From the NCBI GenBank assembly GCA_964571275.1, contig CAZNCQ010000002.1, positions 28,311-92,310 on the forward strand: a stretch of DNA of 64,000 nucleotides, given 5' to 3'. A program made the position numbers and the translations under genes. Below, piece by piece: positions 35,315 to 44,073 of this stretch. The first letter of the stretch is position 1, and each line of letters starts with the position of its first letter. This DNA is from DASRQZ01 sp964571275 (lineage in GTDB: Bacteria; Myxococcota_A; Polyangia; Fen-1088). The notes under the pieces are model-generated. The model worked only from the letters and a program-made list of their open reading frames with translations. It was not told where the DNA came from and did not search any database.

Positions 35315-35455
35315 CCGACTCCTGGGTCGGCCTACAGAGTTTTGTTTCCAGGAAGCAAACATGTGGGGACCGTCATTGACTCACGGTCATCCGGCAGTAT
35401 CATGCGCGCACGCTGAGGCCCGTCTGCGCGTATATGCAAAGGAAGGAAGCGATCC

Positions 35456-36454
35456 ATGACAACCCGGACCGTGATGGTTCCCGCATCGGTGGTGCTGACG
35501 ACGCTGGTCGTCGCCCTCGGTGTGCCCAGCACGGTCGTCGCGCGCGGACGCTGGCAAGACGTGATCGCGCCGCGCGGCGGGCACGCGACCGCGCCCAGCA
35601 TCAGCACTGAGAGCAAGCCGATCACCGAGCGGCCGCGCGCAGCGGCACCGGAAGCCGACAGCGAGCCGCCGGTGCGCGCGCATTCGCCGCGCATCATGGA
35701 GCACGAGGCAGGCGATCGCCTGCGCCAGGCCCTCGCAGAGGCGCAGGACGACCCTCGCAGTACCGCGAGGATTCAGCGGCTGATCGCGCAAGCAGCGGCG
35801 GAAGCGCGCCGCAACAGGGCGCTCGGCGAGCGCGTGTGGTACTGGCGCGATCCGTTCTCGGAGAATCCGCGCCAACCGATCGTGCTCAGCCTCGAGGTGC
35901 AACTGGAGATGCAGCTGTGGCAGGCCCGGGAGGCCGCGGCGCGCGCGCACATCGAAAGCAACTCGGCGCGCGTCGAGGCGGCTGCCGCTCACGCCGAGGC
36001 GGCGCGTGCGCGGGCCGTGGCCGCGCGCGCGCAGGAGGCAGCGGAAAAGGGCCGGCCGTTCGTCGCGCGCCCGGACAGCCGCGCATCGTCGTCGTCTTCT
36101 TCTCGCGCGATCGACGAGCAGGCGCTGCTGGCACCGCCGCGACGACCGCCCACGACGGCGGGCCGCGCCCCCGAGTCGACCGACGATGTGGCGCCCCGCC
36201 GGCGAGTGGCTCGCCGCGCGGCGGTGGCCAAGACCGCGCTCGCGCGCAACGAAGAGGCGGGTTCGCCGGGCAGTCGCCACCACGACATCGGCGCCGCGCA
36301 CGGCGTGGCGGCGCCGGCGGCGGCGCGGGCGTCCGACAGCGAAGAGCCGAGGACGGATCCCGCGACCTGGCGCAGCAATGATCCGCGCGGGATCGTGATC
36401 GTGCCGATCAACGCGACCGCGACGGCGAACGCAGCGCTACCGCGCCGCCGCTGA
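35456..36454 (+). CDS. Exported Ala/Arg-rich protein of unknown function
   Basis: A 332-residue protein with an N-terminal hydrophobic segment (VMVPASVVLTTLVVALGVP) that looks like a signal peptide or anchor. A helical region follows (EHEAGDRLRQALAEAQDD and LSLEVQLEMQLWQAREAAAR) with a likely coiled coil at about residues 140-200. A low-complexity basic/Pro/Ser region precedes the end GIVIVPINATATANAALPRR. AAGGAAG lies upstream of ATG 35456. It follows hflX after 141 bases and converges on the hybrid kinase gene (9 bases between stops). No family is recognised; codon use matches the neighbours. Confidence 0.75.
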   Translation: MTTRTVMVPASVVLTTLVVALGVPSTVVARGRWQDVIAPRGGHATAPSISTESKPITERPRAAAPEADSEPPVRAHSPRIMEHEAGDRLRQALAEAQDDPRSTARIQRLIAQAAAEARRNRALGERVWYWRDPFSENPRQPIVLSLEVQLEMQLWQAREAAARAHIESNSARVEAAAAHAEAARARAVAARAQEAAEKGRPFVARPDSRASSSSSSRAIDEQALLAPPRRPPTTAGRAPESTDDVAPRRRVARRAAVAKTALARNEEAGSPGSRHHDIGAAHGVAAPAAARASDSEEPRTDPATWRSNDPRGIVIVPINATATANAALPRRR

Positions 36455-36463
36455 GCCGGCGTC

Positions 36464-37711
36464 CTACGGCAGCGGCAGCGTGACGGTGAAGGTCGAGCCG
36501 ACGCCCTTCTCCGACGACAGCGCGACCCGACCACCGAGCGCCGCGACCAGGTCGCGCACCAGCGCCAGCCCCAGGCCGACCCCGGGCGTGCTCTTGTTCT
36601 CGATGCGCTCGCCGTGCTCGAACGGCTCGAAGATGCGCTCGGCGTCGAGCGGATCGATGCCGCGGCCGGTGTCGCGGACGGTGATCACCAGCCCGTTCTT
36701 GATCTGCGCGCTCAGGTGCAACACGCCCCTGTCGGTGTACTTGATGGCGTTGCTGATCAGGTTGCTCAGGATCAGGCGCAGCATCCGGGGATCGACGTTG
36801 ACGATCCTCGCCTCCTCGGTGACATCGATCTCGAGGCGCAGGCCCTTGGTCTCGATCTGCGGATCGAACTCCCGGCGCATCACCGCCACCAGCGCGCCCA
36901 GATCGGTGTTCTCGGGACGCGGGTCGAGCCGCCCCGACTGGATCGTCGTGTAGTCGATCACGCCGTCGACGATCGACTTCAAGCGGTCGAGCGCCGCCTC
37001 CATGCGCTGCACCTCACCCGCGCCGCTGGCACCCGGTGCGCCGGGCGCTGCAGGCGGAGCGCCAGTGCGCACGCGCAACCGATCGACAGTGAGCCGCAGC
37101 ACCGCCAGCGGCGTACGCAGCTCGTGGGAGACCAGCGCCAGGAACGTGGTCTTGGCCTGGCTCGCTCGTTCGGCGGTGTCGCGCGCCACCTGGGCCGCCT
37201 CCAGCGCAGCCTGCAGCGCCGCGCGGCGGGCGGCGACCTCGGCGACGAGCGCGCCGATGTCGCGCTCGCGGCTCTGGAGCTCGTCCTGCAGCAGCTCGCG
37301 CGCCTGCTTGACCCGCAGCAAGTTCGCGATGCGCACGCGCAGCTCCTCGACGGAGAATGGCTTGACCAGGAAGTCCTGCGCGCCGTTTCGCAGCAGATCG
37401 ACGCGCAGTTGATCGTCCTCGTGGCCGGTAAGCACGATCACGGGCACGTCGTCGAGCGACGTCTCTTGGCGCAGCCGGCGCAGGAGCTCCTGGCCGCTCA
37501 TCTTCGGCATGTTGAAGTCGGTCAGGATCAGATCCGGCCGCGTCGACAGGGCCAGACGCAGCCCCTCCTCGCCATCGCCGGCGGTCGCGAGGTCGTAGCT
37601 CCCGGCCAGCACGGCGTTCATCAGGCGCAGGATGCGCGGCTCGTCGTCGACCGCGAGCAAGCGGAGCTTCCGTCCGCGTACCGGCTCGGTCGGCGGCTCC
37701 CCGACGGTCAT
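36464..37711 (-). CDS. Response regulator-histidine kinase hybrid (REC-HisKA-HATPase)
   Basis: A 415-residue soluble protein. The receiver domain is at residues 16-130, with phospho-acceptor Asp65 in LTDFNMPKMSG and the conserved lysine in FLVKPFS. A coiled-coil linker (about 135-185) follows, then HisKA with the phospho-histidine His196 in ALVSHELRTPL. The HATPase domain has the N box LSNLISNAIKY, G1 DTGRGID, F box FEPFEHGE and G2 GVGLGLALV. There is no membrane segment, so input comes by phosphotransfer to the receiver from another kinase. No partner response regulator lies next to it. Confidence 0.93.
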   Translation of the reverse strand: MTVGEPPTEPVRGRKLRLLAVDDEPRILRLMNAVLAGSYDLATAGDGEEGLRLALSTRPDLILTDFNMPKMSGQELLRRLRQETSLDDVPVIVLTGHEDDQLRVDLLRNGAQDFLVKPFSVEELRVRIANLLRVKQARELLQDELQSRERDIGALVAEVAARRAALQAALEAAQVARDTAERASQAKTTFLALVSHELRTPLAVLRLTVDRLRVRTGAPPAAPGAPGASGAGEVQRMEAALDRLKSIVDGVIDYTTIQSGRLDPRPENTDLGALVAVMRREFDPQIETKGLRLEIDVTEEARIVNVDPRMLRLILSNLISNAIKYTDRGVLHLSAQIKNGLVITVRDTGRGIDPLDAERIFEPFEHGERIENKSTPGVGLGLALVRDLVAALGGRVALSSEKGVGSTFTVTLPLP

Positions 37712-37857
37712 GCTCGACCACTCACTGGAGCGGGCTGTGGGACGAGGGGGTCCATGGTGATCGCGGCATCATCGTACCCCACCAGCGTCGGGTCGGGGCA
37801 ACAACCTCGGCGCCGCCACATCGGTGAAGGGGCGAAAAGCCTGGCCGTACGGCGGGA

Positions 37858-38403
37858 TCAACCGACCGGAGTGCGCGTGTCAGGGGTCACGAACTGGTCG
37901 CCCTGGACGGTGATGCTGCCGTCGGCCGCCAGATCGACCTGAAAGTGCTCGAGCGGGCGCGCGGCCGGCCCGGTGATCACCTGGCCGTTGGTGTCGAACT
38001 CGGATCCGTGCCCGTAGCAGTGCAGGACCGTCGTCGCGCCCAGGGTCAGGATCGAAACCAGCTGGCCTTGATGGGTGCAGACCCGCGTCATCGCATAGAG
38101 CCCGGTCGCGTCGCGGGCGAGAATCACATTCTCGCCCGCCACCGCCTCTAGCGCCCCGACGCCCACGTCGGCGACGTTGCCCGCGGCGATCGGGCCTGCT
38201 GAGGTGGTGTTCGAAGCCGTGCAGCCCATGGGCAGCGCCAGCATCAGCGCGCCCGCGGCGCCACTGCGCAGCATCGCGCGGCGGCTGATGCAGGCGGAAC
38301 ATCTCTCGTCGCGTGGACGAAGCTCGGCTTGCCGAGCGAAGTCCTTCGCGGGAGGGTCTGGGAACCCTCTGAGGGTTCCCGTCTGATCGTCGGGTTGGTC
38401 CAT
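37858..38403 (-). CDS. Tat-exported Rieske [2Fe-2S] protein
   Basis: A 181-residue protein. After a polar N-terminus comes a Tat-like signal (SRRAMLRSGAAGALMLALPM) ending in a cysteine that may be a lipobox (PMGC). The Rieske domain has both cluster boxes: VCTHQGQ (C-x-H) and HCYGHGSEFD (C-x2-H). It continues with GQVITGPAARPLEHFQVDL, as in Rieske ferredoxins and arsenite-oxidase-type small subunits. No partner catalytic subunit or cytochrome b lies adjacent, so its redox partner is unknown. ATG 38403 has AGGAGGAG upstream, and the long frame before it is spurious. It diverges from the beta-helix lipoprotein gene. Confidence 0.9.
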   Translation of the reverse strand: MDQPDDQTGTLRGFPDPPAKDFARQAELRPRDERCSACISRRAMLRSGAAGALMLALPMGCTASNTTSAGPIAAGNVADVGVGALEAVAGENVILARDATGLYAMTRVCTHQGQLVSILTLGATTVLHCYGHGSEFDTNGQVITGPAARPLEHFQVDLAADGSITVQGDQFVTPDTRTPVG

Positions 38404-38548
38404 CTGGTCGTGCTCCTCCTGCGTTGGAGCGGCCGGCCCTGCGTTTTCGTCAATGCGGGGGCGCTCTCGTCGGCAGTGGCCCTGGCAAAACAGAGCTCGA
38501 CGCGAGGTGGCGCTTGAACTCGCTTGCCGATGCTTGGAAGATGCGGCC

Positions 38549-40096
38549 ATGTCGGCCCCCCGGCTCTCCCCCGCCCGTCTCTTCCCGCTGCTCGCGCTGG
38601 CGGCTCTGGCGCCGTTCGTGGCGTGCACGAGGGCGACGCCGGGCTACTGCACCCGAGATCAAGACTGCGGCGATGCGGGTGCCACCTGCAACACGAACAT
38701 CAACACCTGCATCATGGCCGACGCGGCGAACGGGACCGGTGGTGCTGGTGCCGGCGGCGCGGGCGGTTCGCCCGGCAGCGACGGAGCGGCGGGCGACACC
38801 GGTGGCGATCACCCAGCGACCGACGGCCCGTCGAGCGACACCGGCGCCGACGTCTACCACGGCTGCGTCGACAACCACGGTTGCACCGACCCCTCCAAGC
38901 CGGCCTGCCAGATCGACGGCGGCGTCTGCGTCGGCTGCCTCTCCAGCACCGATTGCACCACCGCGGGCGCGCGCGCCTGCGACACCGCCGCCACGAAGTG
39001 CGTCGAGTGCGTGGGCAACAGCGACTGCACCGATCCGACCAGGCCGGTCTGCGACAACCAGGCGTGCCGCGGCTGCAAGGTCGACAGCGAGTGCGCCACC
39101 GCCGGCGCCGCGGCCGGCCCCGGCGTCTGCATGTTCCACCTCGACGGCCACTGCGCGACCGACTCCGAGACGGTCTATGTCGCGCCAGGGAACGCCGCCT
39201 GCTCCGACAGCGCGGCCAACGCCGGAACCAGTCTCGTGCCTTTTTGCACGTCGCAGGCCGGCATCGACGCGACCGCGCTGCCGGCCGCCCCGCCCCCCGT
39301 CGACGCCGGCGGCGGCACTTCCGACGCGGGCAACACCGACGGGGGCGGCGCCGACGCCGGCGCCGGGACCGACGGAGGAGCCGGCTCGGGCATACCCGCT
39401 TCGCCGAGGCCGCTGGTCGTCATGCGTGGCCCATCGCTGACCGAGTGGTCGTTCAACATCTCCGACCGCACGCTGACCGTCGTGGGCCAGTCGAGCGCGA
39501 CGGTCTCACCCGGCGGCCACATTGGCGTCCACGTCAGCGCGGGCACCGTTTACGTGCGCAGCCTGCACGTCACCGGCGGCCAGACGTCTCAACCCGGCGT
39601 CGTCGCCGACGGCGGAGAGCTGCATCTCGATCGATGCATCGTCGACTATAACGGCGCGGGCGGCGTCCAGGTCGACGGCGCGGGATTCGAGATCACCAAC
39701 AGCGTGCTCGCCAACAACGGTGTCGGCACCTTCAACGGCTCCACCTCGTGGAGTGGCGCGCTCCTCGGCGTGGTTCCGGCCGGCAAGCCGGCCACGTTCC
39801 TGAACAACACCGTGGTCAACAACATGGCTCCCGGCGTCGTCTGCACACAGGGAAACAGCCACAATGTTCTGGGCTCGATCTTGTCTCAGAACACGGTCGC
39901 GCAGAGCCTGGTCTGCAACTATGCCGTTTGCTGCACCGGCGACCCCGGATTGAACGCCAGCTATCACCTCACGGCGACGTCGCCTTGCAAGGATCAGCTC
40001 CCCGCGAACATGTCGACCGCCTATGACATCGACGGCAATCCGCGGCCATATAACACGCTCAGCGACTGCGGCGCCGACGAGTACGTCGTGCCGTAG
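38549..40096 (+). CDS. Cys-rich, right-handed beta-helix lipoprotein
   Basis: A 515-residue protein with signal peptide (LFPLLALAALAPFVAC) ending in a lipobox. A Gly/Ala/Asp linker and a Cys-rich region with EB-type C-x5-C spacing (CTDPSKPACQIDGGVCVGC, STDCTTAGARACDTAATKC) follow. The C-terminal part looks like a parallel beta-helix (LHVTGGQTSQPGVVADGGEL, IVDYNGAGGVQVDGAGFEI, NSVLANNGVG, NNTVVNNMAPGVV) and ends in SDCGADEYV, a tail common to such beta-helix proteins. Beta-helices often bind or cleave polysaccharides, but no catalytic residues can be assigned. GGAAG lies 9 bases before ATG 38549. Confidence 0.87.
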   Translation: MSAPRLSPARLFPLLALAALAPFVACTRATPGYCTRDQDCGDAGATCNTNINTCIMADAANGTGGAGAGGAGGSPGSDGAAGDTGGDHPATDGPSSDTGADVYHGCVDNHGCTDPSKPACQIDGGVCVGCLSSTDCTTAGARACDTAATKCVECVGNSDCTDPTRPVCDNQACRGCKVDSECATAGAAAGPGVCMFHLDGHCATDSETVYVAPGNAACSDSAANAGTSLVPFCTSQAGIDATALPAAPPPVDAGGGTSDAGNTDGGGADAGAGTDGGAGSGIPASPRPLVVMRGPSLTEWSFNISDRTLTVVGQSSATVSPGGHIGVHVSAGTVYVRSLHVTGGQTSQPGVVADGGELHLDRCIVDYNGAGGVQVDGAGFEITNSVLANNGVGTFNGSTSWSGALLGVVPAGKPATFLNNTVVNNMAPGVVCTQGNSHNVLGSILSQNTVAQSLVCNYAVCCTGDPGLNASYHLTATSPCKDQLPANMSTAYDIDGNPRPYNTLSDCGADEYVVP

Positions 40097-40111
40097 TCGA
40101 AGCGCGAAGCC

Positions 40112-40972
40112 TCACGTCTGCGCCAGCAGCAGCTCCTCGGCGTTGTGGGGCGGGCGCAGACCGTCGGTGCGGCCGGAGAAGAAGCGCTGGGTGAGCATCG
40201 CTGCCGAGACGTGCTCGAACTCTCGAAAGCCTGCATCGCTCGCCAGCGCCAGCATCTCGGCGGGCGTGAAGAAGCTGATGAAGGGCGTGCCGCTCGCGCG
40301 CGCACCGTCGACGGCTCGCTGCAAACCCGGCCGCACGTCGGGATCGGCGAGCTCGAGCGGCAGCAGGAACGTCATCGCCAATGTCGACCCCGCCGCCAGC
40401 GCCGCCACCTGGCGCAACGTCGCCGCCACCGCGTCCCTGGTCAGGTACATGCTGACGCCGGTGGATGCCACGACCGCCGGCCGGCCGGCGTCGAAGCCCG
40501 CGGCCGCGAGGCGCTGCCACCAGTCGTCACCCGCTTCGAAATCGACCGGAACCAAGCGCAGCCATTCCGGCACGCCGTAGCCGAGCTCGATCAGCCGTCG
40601 CCGCTTCCAGGCCTGAGGCCCCGGCCGATCGACCTCGTAGAGCCGCAGGCGCGACGCGACCTCCGGCCGGCGTTGCGCGAACGTGTCCAGCCCGGCCCCG
40701 AGGATCACGTACTGATCGACACCGCGGCTCGCGCGCTCGGTGACCAGGTCCTCGATGAAGCGCGCTCGCGCCACGATCGAGGCGCGGAAGGTCTTCGTCC
40801 ATTCCGGGTTCATGTCCGGGCGCGACCGCCAGCCCTCGTCGGGCGCCGCGAGCCGCAGGCCGATCTCGTCCTCGATCACGTGGGGCGGCGGATCGACCTC
40901 CACGTGCAGCGCCCGCCACAACGCGACCCGCACCGCCGTGCTGTCGGGTATCGGGCTCGACTCCGTTGACAT
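40112..40972 (-). CDS. SAM-dependent methyltransferase, TIGR00027/LCMT-like family
   Basis: A 286-residue protein. After an N-terminal helical region comes YVILGAGLDTFAQRRPEVAS, the SAM-binding glycine loop and acidic residue of this family. LYEVDRPGPQAWKRRRL, LVPVDFEAGDDWWQRL and the motif ASTGVSMYLTRDAV follow. The C-terminal segment includes FISFFTPAEMLALASDAGFR. Members are related to leucine carboxyl methyltransferases and methylate unknown, sometimes polyketide-like, acceptors. AAAGGAG lies 9 bases before ATG 40972. It converges on the beta-helix lipoprotein gene and diverges from the 41122 gene. Confidence 0.92.
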   Translation of the reverse strand: MSTESSPIPDSTAVRVALWRALHVEVDPPPHVIEDEIGLRLAAPDEGWRSRPDMNPEWTKTFRASIVARARFIEDLVTERASRGVDQYVILGAGLDTFAQRRPEVASRLRLYEVDRPGPQAWKRRRLIELGYGVPEWLRLVPVDFEAGDDWWQRLAAAGFDAGRPAVVASTGVSMYLTRDAVAATLRQVAALAAGSTLAMTFLLPLELADPDVRPGLQRAVDGARASGTPFISFFTPAEMLALASDAGFREFEHVSAAMLTQRFFSGRTDGLRPPHNAEELLLAQT

Positions 40973-41121
40973 GATCGTCGCTCCTTTCGCGCCAGGCTTA
41001 CCACCGCCGACGCCGATCTCCCACCCGCACATCGCCGCGGTCGCTCGTTTCGGGAAGATCGCGTGGGCGGCTGCGTTACAATCTGCGGCCACCGACGGTG
41101 TTTTCACGGAGGAGGACGCGC

Positions 41122-41547
41122 ATGAAGGTGTCGTGGTTCGGGACGCTGCTGGTCGCCGCGCTGGGCGCGGGCGGTCTCATGGGATGCACGCATCCACCGC
41201 CGCCCGATCAAAACATCGGGCCGGCGCCTCCGTTCGTGAGCGGCACGTATGACTGCGGCGCAGCCTCGACCTGGAAGACGTCGACGTTCGCGGGCCTGGT
41301 GCCGGCGGTGCAGCGGGCCGTCGCCAACGACAATCCGGACAACGCGCTCACCGGCCTGCTGCGCACGCACGCCGCCGAGGAAGTCACCTGCGTCGCCGGC
41401 TACGTCCACGACGAGAGCGTGAAGCAGCAGGCGACCGCCACCGACAAGGATCTGGCCGGCAAGCGCGTCGCGGCGACCCAGGCCTGGATCAGCGAACAGT
41501 CGGCGCGCGGCCTCACCGTCACCAACTACACAGGAGACGCACGCTGA
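41122..41547 (+). CDS. Small lipoprotein of unknown function, coupled to the next gene
   Basis: A 141-residue protein with signal peptide (SWFGTLLVAALGAGGLMGC) ending in a lipobox. The mature part has two cysteines (YDCGAAS and EVTCVAG) and a helical segment TFAGLVPAVQRAVANDNPDN. No family is recognised. A strong GGAGGAGG lies before ATG 41122. Its TGA overlaps the ATG of the downstream putative metallopeptidase by one base (TGATG), so both are likely made together. Confidence 0.78.
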   Translation: MKVSWFGTLLVAALGAGGLMGCTHPPPPDQNIGPAPPFVSGTYDCGAASTWKTSTFAGLVPAVQRAVANDNPDNALTGLLRTHAAEEVTCVAGYVHDESVKQQATATDKDLAGKRVAATQAWISEQSARGLTVTNYTGDAR

Positions 41548-42278
41548 TGCCCGAATACGCGCTGGTCGCCGAAAACAACTGCGTGCCGCCCGATGTGCTC
41601 GCGTTCATCGCCGCCGCGATCAATCTACAGATGCAGCGCGACGTGGCGCCGGTCTGGGGCGGCGAGGTCTGGACCTGCGTCGCGCTCGACAGCCTGAGCG
41701 GCGTGGCCTCGACGGGCGCGCGCAAGATCCTGACCTTCAAGACACAGCTCGGCCTGGCCAACGCGCTCGGCTTCCACACCGAATCGTCGGGCGTCGACTA
41801 CGCGGAGGCGCTGCCGCCGGCGACGCCTGCGCCCGGCCAGGCGATCGACGGGACGACGGCCTCGCACGAGGTGGTCGAGACCTTCGGCGACCCGACCTGC
41901 AACGCCTACGTCGCCGGCCCGTCGGGGCGCCGTCTGGCGCGCGAGCTGGCCGACCCGGTCGAGGCCGACGCGTACCCGATCTCGGTGCGCATCGGGCCGG
42001 AGACGCGCCAGGTGATGGTGTCGAACTTCGTGCTGCCGAGCTGGTTCAACGGCGGCGCCGGGCCGTACGACTACCTCGAGCACCTGGACGCGCCCGAGAC
42101 CATGACCAAGGGCGGCTACTTCGAGTACCTCGACGGCAGCGGCAACTCACAACAGGTCTTCGCTGACGCGCGCGGGCGCCTGGCCTGGCTCGCGAAGATG
42201 ACCAATCCGTCGAGCCGCGTGCAGGCGCGCGTGCGCGGCGCGTTCAGCCGGGCCGCGGCCGCGCCGCTACGCACCTAG
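41547..42278 (+). CDS. Putative zincin-like protein with an HEVVE motif
   Basis: A 243-residue cytosolic-looking protein without a signal peptide. The segment TTASHEVVETFGDPTCNAYV, followed about 25 residues later by ARELADPVEADAY, then VMVSNFVLPSWFNGG and TKGGYFEYLDG, matches a family I recall among hypothetical proteins. Its SHE(L/V)xE...DP...E.xDPxE pattern suggests metal binding by His and Glu. Catalysis is not shown. The first residues PEYALVAENNCVPPDVLAFI carry one Cys. It is coupled by a one-base overlap to the lipoprotein before it and followed 41 bases later by ptsI. Confidence 0.75.
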   Translation: MPEYALVAENNCVPPDVLAFIAAAINLQMQRDVAPVWGGEVWTCVALDSLSGVASTGARKILTFKTQLGLANALGFHTESSGVDYAEALPPATPAPGQAIDGTTASHEVVETFGDPTCNAYVAGPSGRRLARELADPVEADAYPISVRIGPETRQVMVSNFVLPSWFNGGAGPYDYLEHLDAPETMTKGGYFEYLDGSGNSQQVFADARGRLAWLAKMTNPSSRVQARVRGAFSRAAAAPLRT

Positions 42279-42319
42279 CCCACACGAGGCTGCTAGACTG
42301 CCGCCTGGAGGAGCGGCAG

Positions 42320-44065
42320 ATGATCAAAGGCACTCCGGTCTCGTCGGGCGTCGCTCACGGAACGGCGTTCGTGCTGGCCTGCGCGCATCGCACGGCCGGG
42401 CCGCGCCGCACGATCGCCGCCGCCGACGTCGAGGGCGAGCTCGAGCGGTTCGAGGCGGCGCGCGCCCGCGCCGAGATGGATCTGCTGGCGCTCAAGGAGA
42501 CGGTCAGCGAGAAGATCGGCGCCAGCGAGGCCGACATCTTCGCGGCCCAGGCGCTGCTGGTCGCCGACCCGGCGTTTCGCAACCAGGTCACGGCGCTGGT
42601 GCGCGACAAGCGGGTCAACGCCGAAGCGGCCGTGGCCGAGGTCGTCGAAAAGTTCACGCGCGCGTTCGACGAGATCTCGGACGCCTACCTGCGCGAGCGC
42701 GCGGCCGACGTGCGCGACGTCGGGCGGCGCGTGCTGGCGGCGTTGATCGAGGATCTCGCGCCGGAGACGCTGAACATCCCGGCGGATTCGATCGTCGTCG
42801 CCGAGGAGCTGCTGCCGTCGGTCACGGCGCGCCTGGAGGTCGGCCGCGCGCGCGCCTTCATCACCGAGCGCGGCGGCAAGTTCTCGCACACGTCGATCCT
42901 GGCGCGGTCGCTGGGAATGCCGGCGGTCGTCGGCATCGCCGAGGCGTCGACGCGCATCAAGACCGGCGACCACCTGATCGTCGACGGCTACACCGGCGTG
43001 GTCTTCGTCGATCCGGCCGAGTCGGTGCAGCGCGAGTACGGCCGGCTCGAGCGCGAGATCCGCGACCACAAGCAGTCACTGCGCCACCTGGTCGACCTGC
43101 CGGCGGTCACGCGCGACGGCACGGAGATCAGCCTCGTCGCCAACGTGAGCAAGTTCGCCGACGCCGAGGCCGCGCTGCTGTACAACGCCGGCGGCGTCGG
43201 GCTCTATCGCACGGAGTTCGGCTTCGCCATCCGCGGCCACCTCCCGTCGGAGGAGGAGCAATTCGAGTTCCTGAACCGCGCCGCGGAGCGCTTTCACCCG
43301 CGCAAGCTCACCTTCCGGTTGCTGGACATCGGCGGCGACAAGGACCTGCCCTATTTCCCATTGCCGGCGGCGCACAACCCCCTGCTGGCGCAGCGCGGGA
43401 TCCGGCTGCTGCTGGAGCACCCCCAGATATTGAAGACGCAGCTGCGCGCGTTCCTGCGTATCAGCGCGCAGCACCCGGTCCAGATCCTGATACCGATGGT
43501 CGGCGGCATCGAGGAGGTGCGCGCCACGCGCGCGGTGATCCGCGAGGTCGAGCGCGAGCTGACGGCCGAGGGCAAACCGTTCAATCCGAAGACGCCGCTG
43601 GGCGCGATGATCGAGGTCCCGGCGGCGGCGTTGATCGCGACGGCGCTGGCGCGCGAGGTCGACTTCTTCAGCCTGGGCACCAATGATCTGGTCCAGTACC
43701 TGCTGGCGGCCGACCGCGAGAACGAAGGCATCGCCCGCTACTACCAGCCGCTGCACCCGGGCGTGCTGCACCTCATCGCGTCGGTGGTCGACGCGGCGGC
43801 GGCGGCCGGAAAGCCGATCACGATCTGCGGCGACGTCGCGGGGGATCGGTTTTACACGCAGCTGCTGCTGGGCCTCGGCTTGCGCGAGCTGAGCGTCGCG
43901 CCCGGCGAGCTGCTCGAGGTCAAGGAGCGCCTCCGTGAGATCGACCTCACGGAAGCACGCGAGCTGGCGCGCGCCGCGCGGGAGCTCGGCTCGGCCTCCG
44001 AGATCGAAGCCTTGCTGGGCCAGCGCGACGATCCGCTGCGAGCCGCGGCGCTCGCAAGCGCGTAG
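42320..44065 (+). CDS. ptsI: Phosphoenolpyruvate-protein phosphotransferase (PTS enzyme I)
   Basis: A 581-residue enzyme I, full length. The N-terminus MIKGTPVSSGVAHGTAFVLA fits. The phospho-histidine is His190 in GGKFSHTSILARSLGMPAVV (Phe replaces the commoner Thr). The PEP-binding TIM barrel shows ALLYNAGGVGLYRTEFGF, FRLLDIGGDKDLPYF, MIPMVGGIEEVR-like LIPMVGGIEEVR, FFSLGTNDLVQYLLAADREN and the active-site cysteine in TICGDVAGD. It transfers phosphate from PEP to HPr. No ptsH or EII gene lies in the window, so this may belong to a regulatory PTS as in other Myxococcota. GGAGGAG lies upstream of ATG 42320. Confidence 0.96.
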   Translation: MIKGTPVSSGVAHGTAFVLACAHRTAGPRRTIAAADVEGELERFEAARARAEMDLLALKETVSEKIGASEADIFAAQALLVADPAFRNQVTALVRDKRVNAEAAVAEVVEKFTRAFDEISDAYLRERAADVRDVGRRVLAALIEDLAPETLNIPADSIVVAEELLPSVTARLEVGRARAFITERGGKFSHTSILARSLGMPAVVGIAEASTRIKTGDHLIVDGYTGVVFVDPAESVQREYGRLEREIRDHKQSLRHLVDLPAVTRDGTEISLVANVSKFADAEAALLYNAGGVGLYRTEFGFAIRGHLPSEEEQFEFLNRAAERFHPRKLTFRLLDIGGDKDLPYFPLPAAHNPLLAQRGIRLLLEHPQILKTQLRAFLRISAQHPVQILIPMVGGIEEVRATRAVIREVERELTAEGKPFNPKTPLGAMIEVPAAALIATALAREVDFFSLGTNDLVQYLLAADRENEGIARYYQPLHPGVLHLIASVVDAAAAAGKPITICGDVAGDRFYTQLLLGLGLRELSVAPGELLEVKERLREIDLTEARELARAARELGSASEIEALLGQRDDPLRAAALASA

Positions 44066-44073
44066 CGGGACCC

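Noticed and set aside
35341..35359. Hairpin after hflX as an intrinsic terminator
   Set aside because: The 8-bp stem is A/T-rich with a G-U pair and 3-base loop, and no T-tract follows.
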